From NCBI GenBank assembly GCA_031254035.1, contig JAIRVF010000049.1:1-61408 (forward strand): 61,408 bases of DNA, given 5' to 3'. The stretch comes from Paenibacillus sp. GTDB lineage: Bacteria > Bacillota > Bacilli > Paenibacillales > Paenibacillaceae. Below, piece by piece: positions 61,011-61,408 of the stretch. Numbering within the stretch: the stretch's first letter is position 1; the number at the start of each line of letters is the position of its first letter. Under the pieces are notes generated by a model. The model did no database searches. It was not told the origin of the DNA and was given only the letters and a program-made list of their open reading frames with translations. The translations under genes were made by a program, and so were the position numbers.

Positions 61011-61408
61011 TTGGATATTGAGAACATGAGGGCGTTTATTGCCGTCGCCGAGCATGGAAGCATTTCATCCGCTGCGCAAGAGCTGCATCAACTGCAATCC
61101 AATATGACGGCCAAAATCAAAAAGATCGAAATTGAATTTGGGATGGAGCTTTTCTATAGAAAGCCTAGGGGCATGGAGTTAAACGAAGAGGGAAAGAAAC
61201 TGTATGCCCAATTGAAGAAGATCGTATTGCTATGGGAAGAAACCAGAAGCATGATGAGCGAAGAAAACCCGATCTTAAGGATCGGTCTAATGGTAAGTAA
61301 GAATCCGTCAAATTTCAATCATGCGATGGGAATATTATATGACAAGTATAAAAATCTGACGGTAACCATCAAAACAGGGAATACGCAAAAAATTGAAGAT
61401 GAGATTGC
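61011..61408 (+). CDS. LysR-family regulator, N-terminal part (cut by window edge)
   Basis: A TTG at 61011 opens MDIENMRAFIAVAEHGSISS, followed by AAQELHQLQSNMTAKIKKIE, the winged HTH of LysR regulators, and LFYRKPRGMELNEEGKKL. After the linker the effector domain begins (ILRIGLMVSKNPSNF), and the frame runs out of the window at 61408. GAGGTC lies in front of the start. It is divergent from the oxidoreductase gene over about 107 AT-rich bases, the usual arrangement for a LysR protein and its target. Confidence 0.85.
   Translation, partial: MDIENMRAFIAVAEHGSISSAAQELHQLQSNMTAKIKKIEIEFGMELFYRKPRGMELNEEGKKLYAQLKKIVLLWEETRSMMSEENPILRIGLMVSKNPSNFNHAMGILYDKYKNLTVTIKTGNTQKIEDEI

Noticed and set aside
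1..61408. CRISPR array or rRNA/intact tRNA genes
   Set aside because: No regularly spaced short repeats and no complete cloverleaf or rRNA-like sequence were seen by eye; a tool scan (tRNAscan, CRISPR finder) would settle it.

Overview
The window looks like a chromosomal segment of a Paenibacillus-type, spore-forming Firmicute. The evidence is the gene repertoire: two sugar-uptake loci of the LplB/YtcP permease type with YesM/YesN-like two-component systems, an AraC-GH39 fusion, a pair of WYL regulators, ahpC-ahpF, and many TTG/GTG starts with strong AGGAGG-like ribosome binding sites. Intergenic stem-loops followed by T-runs are common. No rRNA or intact tRNA gene, CRISPR array, integrase or replication origin was seen.

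Layout. 1-1.8 kb: an IS4-type transposase cut by the window edge, two kinds of dispersed intergenic repeat and a collapsed HAD phosphatase gene. 1.9-6.0 kb: a TetR regulator with a palindromic operator, a collapsed MFS transporter gene, and an intact FtsX-type ABC exporter. 6.0-7.2 kb: a prolyl-4-hydroxylase-like dioxygenase and a DUF1992 protein. 7.3-15.4 kb: a bacteriocin system. On the minus strand are two paralogous double-glycine-leader peptides, a two-TM small protein and a DUF5085-like protein. On the plus strand are a LuxR-type regulator, a C39-peptidase ABC exporter, an HlyD-like fusion protein and a TolC-like protein. About 15.5 kb: a truncated 3' end of a tmRNA gene, a typical scar of island integration. 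16-21.3 kb: a methyltransferase, then a convergent azole-RiPP (TOMM) cluster with a fused cyclodehydratase/YcaO protein, a ThiF-like maturation protein and a DUF1796 protein, but no visible precursor peptide. 21.4-27.2 kb: a Gly/Tyr/Trp-rich small protein, a lipoprotein, the AraC-GH39 fusion and a decayed RND efflux gene. 27.5-32.3 kb: a PTS EIIC plus GH3 beta-glucosidase pair under a cre-like site, then a DUF421 membrane protein. 32.4-40.6 kb: the first ABC sugar locus (two permeases, solute-binding lipoprotein, sensor kinase, AraC-type response regulator, second solute-binding lipoprotein). 40.7-46.9 kb: two overlapping WYL regulators divergent from the Hen1-Pnkp RNA-repair pair. 47.2-49.4 kb: ahpC-ahpF with a near-consensus promoter. 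50-58.9 kb: the second ABC sugar locus, with two tandem paralogous binding proteins and a response regulator-kinase pair. 58.9-61.4 kb: an HD-domain hydrolase, a Gfo/Idh/MocA oxidoreductase and a LysR regulator cut by the window edge.

How the genes work together. Most of the right half serves detection and import of oligosaccharides: sensor kinase, AraC-type regulator, binding lipoprotein and permeases, with the ATPase presumably supplied by a shared MsmX-like protein encoded elsewhere. The left half is accessory: peptide antibiotics and their export, a second modified-peptide cluster, efflux genes in decay, mobile-element remnants and structured repeats. A repeated theme is genes that keep both ends but have lost the middle (HAD, MFS, RND, an IS3-like element, one repeat copy). 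The strongest candidates for new biology are the bacteriocin locus with a TolC-like partner in a monoderm-type genome, the precursor-less YcaO cluster with DUF1796, and the coupling of paired WYL sensors to RNA repair.
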